From: Lachnospiraceae bacterium
GTDB taxonomy: Bacteria > Bacillota > Clostridia > Lachnospirales > Lachnospiraceae
Reading direction: 5' to 3'
DNA: 42,812 nt
Assembly: GCA_017441265.1 (NCBI GenBank)
Contig: JAFRYE010000008.1
Span: 1 to 42,812 of the forward strand
A program made the translations under genes and the position numbers. Positions 16,112 to 23,646 of the stretch are shown one piece after another (position 1 is the stretch's first letter; every line of letters starts with the position of its first letter). The notes beneath the pieces were generated by a model. It saw nothing but the letters and a program-made list of their open reading frames with translations. It made no database searches and had not been told where the DNA came from.

Positions 16112-17174
16112 CGCCGGATCATACACCGAGGAGAGCGCGGCCGCCGCGGTCGCTTCCATGCGGGTCGGTTGGAATCTCGGAAATACGTACGAATGTCACG
16201 GAAAATGGTTCGACAACGTTCGCACGGAAACGTCCTGGGGAAACCCGATCACTTCGCGGGATCTGATCCGGTATCTGGCGAAATCGGGATTTTCCGCAGT
16301 TCGGGTACCGGTCACCTGGTACAATCACGTCGACAGCGACGGAACCGTTTCCGACGAGTGGCTCCGCCGCGTTCGAAGAGTTGTCCGCATGGTGCTTGCG
16401 GAGGGGATGTACTGCATTATCGACAGTCATCACGACGTCGGAGCAATGGACAATTACGGCGGCAGCCTGTTCCGGGCGGAGAGAGCGAACTACGAGGAAA
16501 AGAAGGCACTTGCGGCCGATCGGTTCCGGCAGATCACGGAGTATTTCCGCGAAGAATCCGAACGGCTGATCTTCGAGGGATTCAACGAAGTCCTGGACGA
16601 TGAGTTTGAGTGGACCATGCCCTCGGCGGATGAGATGGACGTCGTCAACTACTGGAATCAGCTGTTCGTGGAAGCGGTTCGCGCAACCGGCGGCAACAAC
16701 GCCACACGCAACCTTTTGCTCAACCCGTACGCGGCCGGTTCCAGCGAGTATATCCTGAGCGGCTTCCGGGTGCCAAAGGACACGACAGAAGGACATTTGA
16801 TCCTGGGGCTTCACACGTATGCGCCGGACGGTTTCACGTCCCGGGCGGCGACCTGGGCGCGCCAGACGGACGAGTTCGACTGTCTCGGCGAGGAGGAGGT
16901 GGAGCGCGTGTTCCTGACCATCGGCAGAGCCAAGGAAGAGATCGGACTCCCGGCGATCGTCAGCGAATTCGGTGCGATGAATCGGAATAATCCCATCGAC
17001 CGTGCGCGTCACGCGGAGGTGGTTGCGGCGCACTCGCATGCCCTCGGAATTCCCTGCTTTTACTGGGATGACGGCAGCCAGTATGCCATCATCGACCGCA
17101 ATGCCGTGAAGGCGTTGGATCCGCTGTTACTGTCGGCGATGATGCGCGCCGGCGGCGCAGAGCCGAAACTGTGA
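16083..17174 (+). CDS. Glycoside hydrolase family 5 (cellulase-type endoglucanase), no signal peptide
   Basis: 363 residues. GH5 motifs: GWNLGNTY (29-36), RVPVTW (74-79), the DSHHD loop, acid/base E169 in FEGFNE, HTYAP, nucleophile E295 in VSEFGA and a Trp before the end (FYWDDG). GH5 enzymes cleave beta-1,4-glucans or related polymers with retention. There is no signal peptide, anchor or carbohydrate-binding module, so this form should act inside the cell on imported oligosaccharides, or be released in an unusual way. GGAGGAAAG upstream supports the ATG at 16083, inside the end of the HAD gene. Exact specificity (glucan, xyloglucan, mannan) cannot be given. Confidence 0.88.
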   Translation: MMETNGKSSSAGSYTEESAAAAVASMRVGWNLGNTYECHGKWFDNVRTETSWGNPITSRDLIRYLAKSGFSAVRVPVTWYNHVDSDGTVSDEWLRRVRRVVRMVLAEGMYCIIDSHHDVGAMDNYGGSLFRAERANYEEKKALAADRFRQITEYFREESERLIFEGFNEVLDDEFEWTMPSADEMDVVNYWNQLFVEAVRATGGNNATRNLLLNPYAAGSSEYILSGFRVPKDTTEGHLILGLHTYAPDGFTSRAATWARQTDEFDCLGEEEVERVFLTIGRAKEEIGLPAIVSEFGAMNRNNPIDRARHAEVVAAHSHALGIPCFYWDDGSQYAIIDRNAVKALDPLLLSAMMRAGGAEPKL

Positions 17175-17196
17175 CGGACGGTTCGCGAGTTCGGGT

Positions 17197-17234
17197 CATT
17201 TTCCGCGGAAAAACGGATGTTTTCTCCTGAAAAC
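17197..17234. repeat. Two adjacent inverted repeats after the GH5 gene
   Basis: TTTTCCGCGGAAAA (17199-17212) is a perfect 14-bp palindrome, followed by GTTTTC-TCCT-GAAAAC (17219-17234). Neither has a proper T-run, so they are not clear terminators. They end four bases before the -35 element of the next promoter and could be operator-like. Confidence 0.5.
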
Positions 17235-17237
17235 GGA

Positions 17238-17266
17238 TTGATTTTCCGCCTGATTGGATGTACAAT
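17238..17266 (+). promoter_or_regulatory. Candidate sigma-A promoter of the acidic protein gene
   Basis: TTGATT (17238-17243), a 17-base spacer, TACAAT (17261-17266), about 80 bases before the start codon. Confidence 0.6.
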
Positions 17267-17345
17267 GAAATATCCCCCCGGGAATTCGCGAAAACGGAGG
17301 TCCGGATCGGGTTTGTGAGGTATTTTGCGACAGGAGGATGATTGC

Positions 17346-18650
17346 ATGAGCAAACGGGAACTGCTTAGCAGTATGTGGGAACGCGTTGCGGAGATTCGCG
17401 ACGGCATGAGCAAGATGGAGGAGAATCTGTATGTGATCTCCGACTGCATTGACGCGAAGAAATTTCTCTCGCCGGAAGTGAGCGGGAGCGTGATGGAGAA
17501 TCTGAACAAGATCGAGAAGGCCGGTGCGTTCTGCCGCGACAATTACGAAGAGCTTAGCGGCGATGCATTTTCCTTCGACAAGATCGAGGATCTGGAGGAG
17601 AACCTCAAGAAGATCGATATCGTCCTCGGAAATCAGGAGGAGATCGAGCTCGCGAAGCGCTTTGCCGAGCTTACGTGCGACGATGAGGATTCCGCGAAGG
17701 CTCTGGGCGACGCCCAGACGAAGCTTGCGGAGATCATCGGAGAGTCCGATTCTCTGGCTCTGGCTAAGGACGACGCGGCTCTGGCTGCGATGAAGCCGTT
17801 TGCTCATTTCATGAAGGCCTTCGACGAGAAGCGCATGGTGAATGTTCTGGATTACATCGCGGATCTGCGCAAAGAGTTTGACGATGAGCTGGTGGCAGCG
17901 CTTTTGGATCACCAGATCAAAGCTCCTGCGGAGGAGACCGCCGAGGCTGAAGAGGCAGTCGAGGAGGTCGCTGAGGAGGTTGCCGAGGCTGCGGATGAGG
18001 CTGTTGAGGCCGTCGAGGGAGCTTCCGACGACATTGCCGATGCGGTTGCCGAGATTACCGAGGTCGTTCGCGAGATCGCCGAGGAAGAGGCGGAAGAGCC
18101 CGATGAGGCGGCAGTTGAAGTAACGGACGAGGCTGAGCCTTCGGACGATATTCCGGATGCTCCCGCGGACGAGGAGCCCGCGATCGAGATTCCCGTGGAC
18201 GGTGACGCGGATGACGTAGCGGAAATCCCGGTGGAAGAGGCAGGCGAAGCCGAGGAGCCGGCGCTTGAACTTCCGGTTGACGAAGATGCAGCGGAGCCGG
18301 AGATTCCTGCGGAGGCAGAGGAGGCGGATATCGTGATCCCGATCAATGTCGAGGAGGGCGACGAGCCCGATGCGGTATTTCTGCCCAACCTTGACGAAGA
18401 GATTGCCGAACCGTCGATCGATGCGATCGCGGAGGAGCCGGAGGATATGCTGGATCCTGTGCTGCCCGACGTTGTGGAGGAAGCGGACGAACCGATCGTT
18501 GAGATCCCTGCTGCCGGTGACGAGCCGGAGGACATTGCGGATCCGATTGCGGATTCTGTTGCCGCCGTGGAGAACGCTAAACCTGCAGCAAAGCCGGAGA
18601 CCAAGGAGGAGAAGCCGAAGGAAGGCGGATTCTTCAGCCGCTGGTTCTAG
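17346..18650 (+). CDS. Uncharacterised acidic protein with helical head and aromatic C-terminus
   Basis: 434 residues from the ATG at 17346, preceded by AGGAGG; a TTG start at 17325 would add seven residues that overlap the ribosome site. No known family is recognised. Residues 1-195 look alpha-helical and soluble (charged, Leu-rich, with short EEN/KK repeats). Residues about 196-420 are an extremely acidic, Ala/Glu/Asp/Pro/Val low-complexity region with no ordered motif. The last ten residues, KEGGFFSRWF, form a short basic-aromatic, amphipathic end that could bind membrane or a partner. No signal peptide or transmembrane helix is seen, so it is cytoplasmic. It has its own promoter and terminator. 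The function is unknown; an adaptor or scaffold is a guess. Confidence 0.75.
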   Translation: MSKRELLSSMWERVAEIRDGMSKMEENLYVISDCIDAKKFLSPEVSGSVMENLNKIEKAGAFCRDNYEELSGDAFSFDKIEDLEENLKKIDIVLGNQEEIELAKRFAELTCDDEDSAKALGDAQTKLAEIIGESDSLALAKDDAALAAMKPFAHFMKAFDEKRMVNVLDYIADLRKEFDDELVAALLDHQIKAPAEETAEAEEAVEEVAEEVAEAADEAVEAVEGASDDIADAVAEITEVVREIAEEEAEEPDEAAVEVTDEAEPSDDIPDAPADEEPAIEIPVDGDADDVAEIPVEEAGEAEEPALELPVDEDAAEPEIPAEAEEADIVIPINVEEGDEPDAVFLPNLDEEIAEPSIDAIAEEPEDMLDPVLPDVVEEADEPIVEIPAAGDEPEDIADPIADSVAAVENAKPAAKPETKEEKPKEGGFFSRWF

Positions 18651-18689
18651 AATGCTCTCACGATGAAAGAATAAAAATGAGATTGATCG

Positions 18690-18722
18690 CAGCGGGTCCG
18701 GGGGTGCCGGGCTCGCTGTTTG
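18690..18722 (+). terminator. Terminator of the acidic protein gene
   Basis: A 12-bp stem with two wobbles (18690-18701 with 18707-18718), a five-base loop and a short T-rich tail. Confidence 0.7.
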
Positions 18723-18748
18723 TATGTGCACATTTTTCAATTTATCTC

Positions 18749-18776
18749 TTTACAAATGGTCTTCTTGTGATAAAAT
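18749..18776 (+). promoter_or_regulatory. Candidate promoter of the Na+/Ca2+ exchanger gene
   Basis: TTTACA (18749-18754), a 16-base spacer, TAAAAT (18771-18776). The short leader also holds AGACG-ATTTA-CGTCT (18782-18796) just before the ribosome site. Confidence 0.55.
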
Positions 18777-18808
18777 GGTCAAGACGATTTACGTCTCGGA
18801 GGTGACAA

Positions 18809-19900
18809 ATGATATCGTTATTGTCTTTTTGGAGCAGTTATATCACCAACCCGACACTGTTGCGGATCATGACGAATCCGTATCTTTTGTTTGTCATCGG
18901 GCTGGTTTTGTTGATCAAGGGCGGCGACTGGTTCGTCGACGGAGCCTCGGGAGTGGCGCAGAAGTTTCACGTTCCGGAGATCCTGATCGGTGCGACGGTG
19001 GTTTCCATCGGTACGACGCTTCCGGAGGTTATGGTTTCCTCGGGGGCTGCGCTTAAGGGCGCGAGCGATATCGCATACGGTAATGCCATCGGATCGATCA
19101 TTTGCAACACGGCGCTGATCGCGGCGCTCACCGTGGCGATCCGGCCGTCGAAAACGGACAAAAAAACCATGGTGCTGCCGGTTTCGTTCTTCTTCCTTGC
19201 GGCTTTTGTGTATTGCGCGGTCGCGTATGTCACGAAGAATTTCAGCCGCGGCATCGGCATCGCGCTTTTGACCATCTTTGTCGTATATATGGTGCTTACG
19301 ATCCGCCAGGCGGTACAGAGCGTGAAGGCGGGAGGGGAGGCCGCGAAGCCGGAAGACGGCGCGGGCGAACCTGTCGAGAGTGCGTCCGAACCGAAGGACG
19401 AGGAGAAGAGTGAGAAGCCCAAGGCTCTTATCCTGCTGATCGCGCTGGTTGTCATCGGAGCCGCGTTGATCGCTCTGGGGGCAAACCTTTTAGTTGACAA
19501 CGCGACGATCATCGCGAAGAATTTCGGAATCTCGGAAGCTGTGATCGGCCTCACGATCGTGGCGCTCGGAACCTCGCTTCCGGAGCTGGTGACGGCAATC
19601 ACGTCGTTGGCGAAAGGACACGGATCGCTGTCGCTTGGCAATGTCATCGGCGCGAACCTGTTCAACCTGGTTCTCGTGAGCGGTATGGCCATCACCATTC
19701 GCCCGTTCAAACTGCCGGTGAGCAAGACGATCGCGGGCATCAACTCCTCGTTGATAGTCGATCTTCCGGTGATGCTGTTTGTCATGGGAATCCTGACAAT
19801 CCCTGCGATGATCCGCGGCAAATTATCCCGCAAACAGGGAGTCATTTTGCTGGCTACGTACGTCGCGTTCACCGCATTCCAGATCGCGATCTCGCTGTGA
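18809..19900 (+). CDS. Sodium/calcium exchanger family membrane protein
   Basis: 363 residues with about ten hydrophobic segments in two homologous halves. The two alpha-repeats that form the ion pathway are clear: GATVVSIGTTLPEVMVSS with GNAIGSIICN, and GLTIVALGTSLPELVTAI with GNVIGANLFN. A charged, Glu/Lys-rich cytoplasmic loop (about residues 175-205) separates the halves. Members of this YrbG/CaxA-like group expel Ca2+ in exchange for Na+ (or K+/H+). The start has a GGAGG site; a later Met (18869) could also serve because the first 20 residues are poorly conserved in such proteins. It is transcribed alone, between its own promoter and terminator. Confidence 0.92.
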   Translation: MISLLSFWSSYITNPTLLRIMTNPYLLFVIGLVLLIKGGDWFVDGASGVAQKFHVPEILIGATVVSIGTTLPEVMVSSGAALKGASDIAYGNAIGSIICNTALIAALTVAIRPSKTDKKTMVLPVSFFFLAAFVYCAVAYVTKNFSRGIGIALLTIFVVYMVLTIRQAVQSVKAGGEAAKPEDGAGEPVESASEPKDEEKSEKPKALILLIALVVIGAALIALGANLLVDNATIIAKNFGISEAVIGLTIVALGTSLPELVTAITSLAKGHGSLSLGNVIGANLFNLVLVSGMAITIRPFKLPVSKTIAGINSSLIVDLPVMLFVMGILTIPAMIRGKLSRKQGVILLATYVAFTAFQIAISL

Positions 19901-19938
19901 CGGACGCAAGGAAAATAAACATACGAAATCGATAATCT

Positions 19939-19973
19939 GCGGGTCGGCGACGGTGTTCGCCGGCCCGCTTTTT
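19939..19973 (+). terminator. Terminator of the exchanger gene
   Basis: A 12-bp GC-rich stem (GCGGGTCGGCGA 19939-19950 with TCGCCGGCCCGC 19957-19968, one wobble), a six-base loop and five T residues. Confidence 0.88.
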
Positions 19974-20086
19974 GCGTAATCAAATACGGATTCGATGGAA
20001 AATGCGCGAATCTGCGGAAAATGACGTAAATTATGCAATATCTATATGCATTTTCGGATTTGGTGCTTTTCTTTTTCCGAGTTCTT

Positions 20087-20095
20087 TGCTATAAT
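20087..20095 (+). promoter_or_regulatory. Extended -10 promoter upstream of the asp23-nusB cluster
   Basis: TGCTATAAT (20087-20095) is a perfect extended -10 element, with no good -35 hexamer at the right distance. It lies 75 bases before the Asp23 start and is the only strong promoter seen for the long housekeeping cluster that follows. Confidence 0.65.
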
Positions 20096-20169
20096 GCTAT
20101 TGTTTGTAACTATGCCCTCGAGAGGGTCAAAACGCCCCGGGGGACATCGATGGATTCGGAGGATTTGAG

Positions 20170-20565
20170 ATGAGTAACAAGGATACCAGAGAGCCTGTTT
20201 ACGAGGCAGAGATCGAAATAGAAGGAACGGAAGGAGCGGCGGTTGTCTCGGACGACGTCATTGCGACGGTGGTCGGTTTGGCGGCAGCCGAGGTCGAGGG
20301 CGTTGCGCATCTCTCCGGCAATCTCACGAGAGAGCAGATCGGCCGCAACGGGATCAAGAACAACTCGAAGGGCGTTCGCGTGAGCCTCAACGAGGACGGG
20401 CGCGTGGCTACGGAGCTGTCCATCTGCGTGCAGTACGGTTACAGCGTTCCCCGCGTTGCCAAGATCGTTCAGGAGAAGGTTCGCTCCGCGATCGAGAGCA
20501 TGCTCGGGTTCGAGTCGGACAAGGTGACGCTCCATGTTGTGGGCGTTGATTTGGAGCGCAGATAA
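20170..20565 (+). CDS. Asp23/Gls24 family envelope stress response protein
   Basis: 131 residues, full length. The DUF322 fold is indicated by VSDDVIATVVGLAAAEVEGVAHLSG, followed by alternating strands (GVRVSLNEDGRVATELSICVQYG) and the helix VPRVAKIVQEKVRSAIESMLG. Asp23-type proteins of Firmicutes associate with the membrane surface and are linked to envelope stress and alkaline shock; here the gene is placed immediately before nusB, as is usual in Clostridia. Its stop codon abuts the nusB start with no gap, so the two are translated together. GGAGGA precedes the start. The molecular role is not known. Confidence 0.9.
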   Translation: MSNKDTREPVYEAEIEIEGTEGAAVVSDDVIATVVGLAAAEVEGVAHLSGNLTREQIGRNGIKNNSKGVRVSLNEDGRVATELSICVQYGYSVPRVAKIVQEKVRSAIESMLGFESDKVTLHVVGVDLERR

Positions 20566-21153
20566 ATGGCGGAGGCCGGAATGAAACAAGACAACAAGAC
20601 TGCCGCTGTCGGCGGCAAGAAACTTCACGAAACGCTCTCGCCGGAGATGGTACGCAGACTGCGCACAATCCGGAGAGAGACGTTCATCCTGTTGTTTCTG
20701 ACGGGGTTTTATACCAAGAACGAGCGTCAGGAACAGGCGGAGGAGTATTTGAATTCGCTGGTCGAGGAGACCGTAAAGAAGGCTGCCGAGGCGCAGGCCG
20801 GAGCGGAGAGCGACGAGGATCTCGCCGAGCTGGAACCGGAATTTTCCGCAGAGCTGGCGGGAGAGATCATGCAGAGATATCACGATGTGGCAGCGCAGAT
20901 CGGAAAGATCGATCCGATGATCTCCCGCGCGTCCCACGGGTGGGACTTAAACCGCATCGGCAAGGCCGAGCTCAATATCATGCGCGTTGCGGCCTACGAG
21001 ATGTATTTCGATGAGAGTGTTCCGGTGGCCGTCGCCGTCGATGAGGCGGTCGAGGCAGCGAGAACCTTCGGCGGCGAGCAGTCGCCCGCGTTCGTCAACG
21101 GAATTCTGTCGGAGATCCTCAAGGCCAACAAGCTTCCGGAGGGAAAGGAATAA
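20566..21153 (+). CDS. nusB: Transcription antitermination factor NusB
   Basis: 195 residues. All-helical NusB fold; the C-terminal hallmark is visible (DLNRIGKAELNIMRVAAYEM, then VPVAVAVDEAVEAARTFGGEQSPAFVNGILSEI). With NusE/S10 it binds boxA RNA and helps antitermination of rRNA transcription. It is longer than the typical 130-150 residues: about 25 extra N-terminal residues and an acidic insertion of roughly 20 (SDEDLAELEPEFS) in the middle, as often seen in Lachnospiraceae. The start abuts the preceding stop, and a second Met at residue 6 is possible. Confidence 0.93.
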   Translation: MAEAGMKQDNKTAAVGGKKLHETLSPEMVRRLRTIRRETFILLFLTGFYTKNERQEQAEEYLNSLVEETVKKAAEAQAGAESDEDLAELEPEFSAELAGEIMQRYHDVAAQIGKIDPMISRASHGWDLNRIGKAELNIMRVAAYEMYFDESVPVAVAVDEAVEAARTFGGEQSPAFVNGILSEILKANKLPEGKE

Positions 21154-21175
21154 CCGCCGGAGAAGGAATAGCCAC

Positions 21176-22459
21176 ATGGAGCAGGTGTATAAGGTTTCGC
21201 AGATCAATGCGTATATCCGCAACCGCCTGGAGGACGATCCCCGCCTGAAGCGACTTTGTGTGGAGGGTGAGGTGTCCAACTGCCGGTACCACAGCTCGGG
21301 GCATGTGTATTTTTCGCTGAAGGAGCGCGAAGCGCAGCTTTCCTGCGTGATGTTCGCGTCCGCTCGCTCCCACGGGTTGCCGTTCCGCATGACGGACGGC
21401 ATGCTGGTGCAGGTCACCGGAAGCATCGGTGTCTATGAGCGCGACGGAAAATACCAGCTCTACGCGACCTCGGTAGCGCACGCCGGAGTGGGCGCGCTGT
21501 ATGAGGAGTTCGAGCGGCGGAAGCGGGATCTGGCGGCGAAAGGCATCTTTGATCGGGAGAGCAAGAGGGCGCTTCCGCGATATCCGAAGAGAGTCGGTAT
21601 CGTGACGGCGGAAGGCGGAGCGGCGCTGCAGGACATTTTGCAGATCCTGCACCGAAGAAATCCGTATATTCAGCCGGTCCTCGCGCCGTGTCAGGTGCAG
21701 GGCGCCGGAGCGGAAGCGACGATCATACGGGCGCTTCACAGGATTGAGAACGCCGGGGTCGACGTGATCATCGTCGGGCGCGGCGGCGGATCCATCGAGG
21801 ATCTGTGGGAGTTTAACGGGGAGGCGCTGGCCGTCGCGGTTCACGAATGCCGGATTCCGGTTGTCTCCGCGGTGGGGCATGAGATCAACACGACGCTGAT
21901 CGATTTTGCGGCGGACGTCGTTGCACCGACGCCGTCGGCGGCAGCGGAACTGGTCTCAAGCGTTACGGTTGAAGAGTTTGACGCATCTTTGGTGGATGCT
22001 CATTTTACGATATTGCAATCGATGCTGCGTGCAATCGAGGCGAGCCGCAGAGAGCTGGCCGCGCTGCAGGCGAGACTGCGGTTTGCAAGTCCGCAGGCGC
22101 AGATGGTACGGCAGAAAGACCGCCTGGCGGAACTGTCGGAGCGGATGCACCGCGCGGCCGTGAGGTCGCTGCAGGAGACGATGCTCACGGCGGACTCCCT
22201 CGAGGAGAGATTACGGCATCAGATGCGACTTGCAGCGGAACGGGCGAGGGCGGCCGTCGAACTGCTGGCGGCAAAACTTACGGCCCTGTCACCGCGGAGG
22301 GTGCTGCAACAGGGATACGCCTATGTGACAGTCGGCGGCAAACCGTTAGGCAGCGTCACGGAACTGGCGCCGGGGACGGTGATCCGCGGGGCTTTGGCGG
22401 ACGGTCTGTTCGAGGCGGCGATCACGTCGACGGCGCGCGAGGATGACACGCAGGAGTAG
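21176..22459 (+). CDS. xseA: Exodeoxyribonuclease VII large subunit
   Basis: 427 residues from the ATG at 21176 (GGAGAAGGAA upstream); a longer frame upstream overlaps nusB and has no support. The N-terminal OB-fold (VSQINAYIRNRLEDD ... VEGEVSNCRYHSSGHVYF) is followed by the catalytic domain with the GRGGGSIEDLWEFN motif and the AVGHEINTTLIDFAAD segment, then a helical region (about residues 290-390). With XseB it degrades single-stranded DNA in both directions and takes part in repair and recombination. xseB follows 36 bases later. Confidence 0.95.
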   Translation: MEQVYKVSQINAYIRNRLEDDPRLKRLCVEGEVSNCRYHSSGHVYFSLKEREAQLSCVMFASARSHGLPFRMTDGMLVQVTGSIGVYERDGKYQLYATSVAHAGVGALYEEFERRKRDLAAKGIFDRESKRALPRYPKRVGIVTAEGGAALQDILQILHRRNPYIQPVLAPCQVQGAGAEATIIRALHRIENAGVDVIIVGRGGGSIEDLWEFNGEALAVAVHECRIPVVSAVGHEINTTLIDFAADVVAPTPSAAAELVSSVTVEEFDASLVDAHFTILQSMLRAIEASRRELAALQARLRFASPQAQMVRQKDRLAELSERMHRAAVRSLQETMLTADSLEERLRHQMRLAAERARAAVELLAAKLTALSPRRVLQQGYAYVTVGGKPLGSVTELAPGTVIRGALADGLFEAAITSTAREDDTQE

Positions 22460-22495
22460 CAACACTGGACGATTGACAGGAGAACGGAGAAAACT

Positions 22496-22747
22496 ATGGA
22501 TGATCGGGATATTACGAATCCGTCGGAAGTGACGGCGGAGGAACCCGGCGGGCTGGAGCAGTCGATGCAGAAACTCGCCGATATCATCGCAAGAATGGAG
22601 AAGGGCGGAATGGAGTTGGAGAAGACATTTGCCCTGTACAAGGAAGGACTTGCGAAGCTTGCCCAGTGCAAGGAGGCGATCGACCGGGTCGAGAAGGAAC
22701 TGGAGATTCTTGAGGAAGGCGGAGACGACGATGGCAATGCGGAGTGA
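22496..22747 (+). CDS. xseB: Exodeoxyribonuclease VII small subunit
   Basis: 83 residues, normal size. The helical hairpin contains LEQSMQKLADIIARMEKGGMELEKTFALYKEGL, the conserved core by which several copies wrap around the XseA helices. The N-terminal 18 residues and the acidic tail EEGGDDDGNAE are extra. Its end overlaps the ispA start by 17 bases, which should couple their translation. Confidence 0.92.
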   Translation: MDDRDITNPSEVTAEEPGGLEQSMQKLADIIARMEKGGMELEKTFALYKEGLAKLAQCKEAIDRVEKELEILEEGGDDDGNAE

Positions 22748-23636
22748 GTTTGCGGCACTCGCGGAGGAGATCACCGAGAGGATCCGGCGGTTTCTTCCCA
22801 TAACGGATGATTACAACAGTGAACTGGCGGACGCGATGAGTTACAGCGTCATGAACGGCGGCAAACGGATCCGTCCGATGCTGATACTTTTGACATACCG
22901 TGCGCTCGGCGGAAGGATGGTGGATGAGAGAACTCTCGTGGATCCGTTTATGGCCGCGATAGAGATGATCCACAGCTATTCGCTGGTGCATGACGATCTT
23001 CCGGCGATGGACAACGACCGGTTTCGCCGCGGAAAATTGACGACACACGCAAAATACGGCCACGCAATGGGTGTTCTGGCCGGTGACGGACTTCTGAACG
23101 CGGCCTTCGAGGCGGCGCTTACGGCGGAGGGCGACGAGACGACGAAAGACCGTATCATCCCGGCGCTACGGGTGCTGGCAGCGAAGAGCGGCGCGTACGG
23201 AATGGTCGGCGGGCAGGCGGTGGATGTCGCGAAGACCGGATGCCCGATGACGGCGTACGAACTGGATTTCGTGTACCGCCTGAAGACGGGAGCTCTGTTG
23301 GAGGCCTCGATGCAGATCGGCGCGATCTTAGCAGGTGCCGACGATGCGGTCGTGAAGGCCATGGGAGAAGTTGCGGCCAAAGTCGGTTTCGCATTCCAAG
23401 TGAGGGACGACATCCTGGATGTGTCCGGTGCCCCGGAGGAACTGGGCAAACCGGTGGGAAGCGATGAGAAAAACAACAAGACGACGTATGTGACATTGTA
23501 CGGTATGCGGGAGGCCATCGAGACGGCGGAACGCCTCTCCGAGGAAGCGCTGGAGATTCTGGCGAGGTATCCCGGCGGGGAGAGCGGCGGAATGCTCGCG
23601 GAGCTGATCTCTTCGCTTGCGAACCGGACCGCATAA
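22731..23636 (+). CDS. ispA: Farnesyl (geranyl) diphosphate synthase
   Basis: 301 residues from ATG 22731; a second ATG at 22737 is equally possible. A polyprenyl synthetase that condenses isopentenyl diphosphate with allylic diphosphates to make C15 (farnesyl) diphosphate, the precursor of undecaprenyl-phosphate and quinones. The first Asp-rich motif is D88-D89-L-P-A-M-D94 (FARM), the second is DDILD near residue 225, and GGKRIRP (43-49) binds the diphosphate. Chain length C15 is inferred from bacterial FPPS proteins of this layout. dxs starts 10 bases after the stop, so precursor supply and chain elongation are in the same unit. Confidence 0.93.
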   Translation: MAMRSEFAALAEEITERIRRFLPITDDYNSELADAMSYSVMNGGKRIRPMLILLTYRALGGRMVDERTLVDPFMAAIEMIHSYSLVHDDLPAMDNDRFRRGKLTTHAKYGHAMGVLAGDGLLNAAFEAALTAEGDETTKDRIIPALRVLAAKSGAYGMVGGQAVDVAKTGCPMTAYELDFVYRLKTGALLEASMQIGAILAGADDAVVKAMGEVAAKVGFAFQVRDDILDVSGAPEELGKPVGSDEKNNKTTYVTLYGMREAIETAERLSEEALEILARYPGGESGGMLAELISSLANRTA

Positions 23637-23646
23637 GAGGACGAGT

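Noticed and set aside
14288-16159. 623-codon open frame on the minus strand opposite the aldo/keto reductase and HAD genes
   Set aside because: It spans three plus-strand genes with intact family motifs; the minus translation is arginine-rich and unlike any protein fold.
17909-18604. Ser-rich open frame on the minus strand
   Set aside because: It mirrors the acidic low-complexity region; serine-rich reading of repeated GAG/GCG codons is expected by chance.
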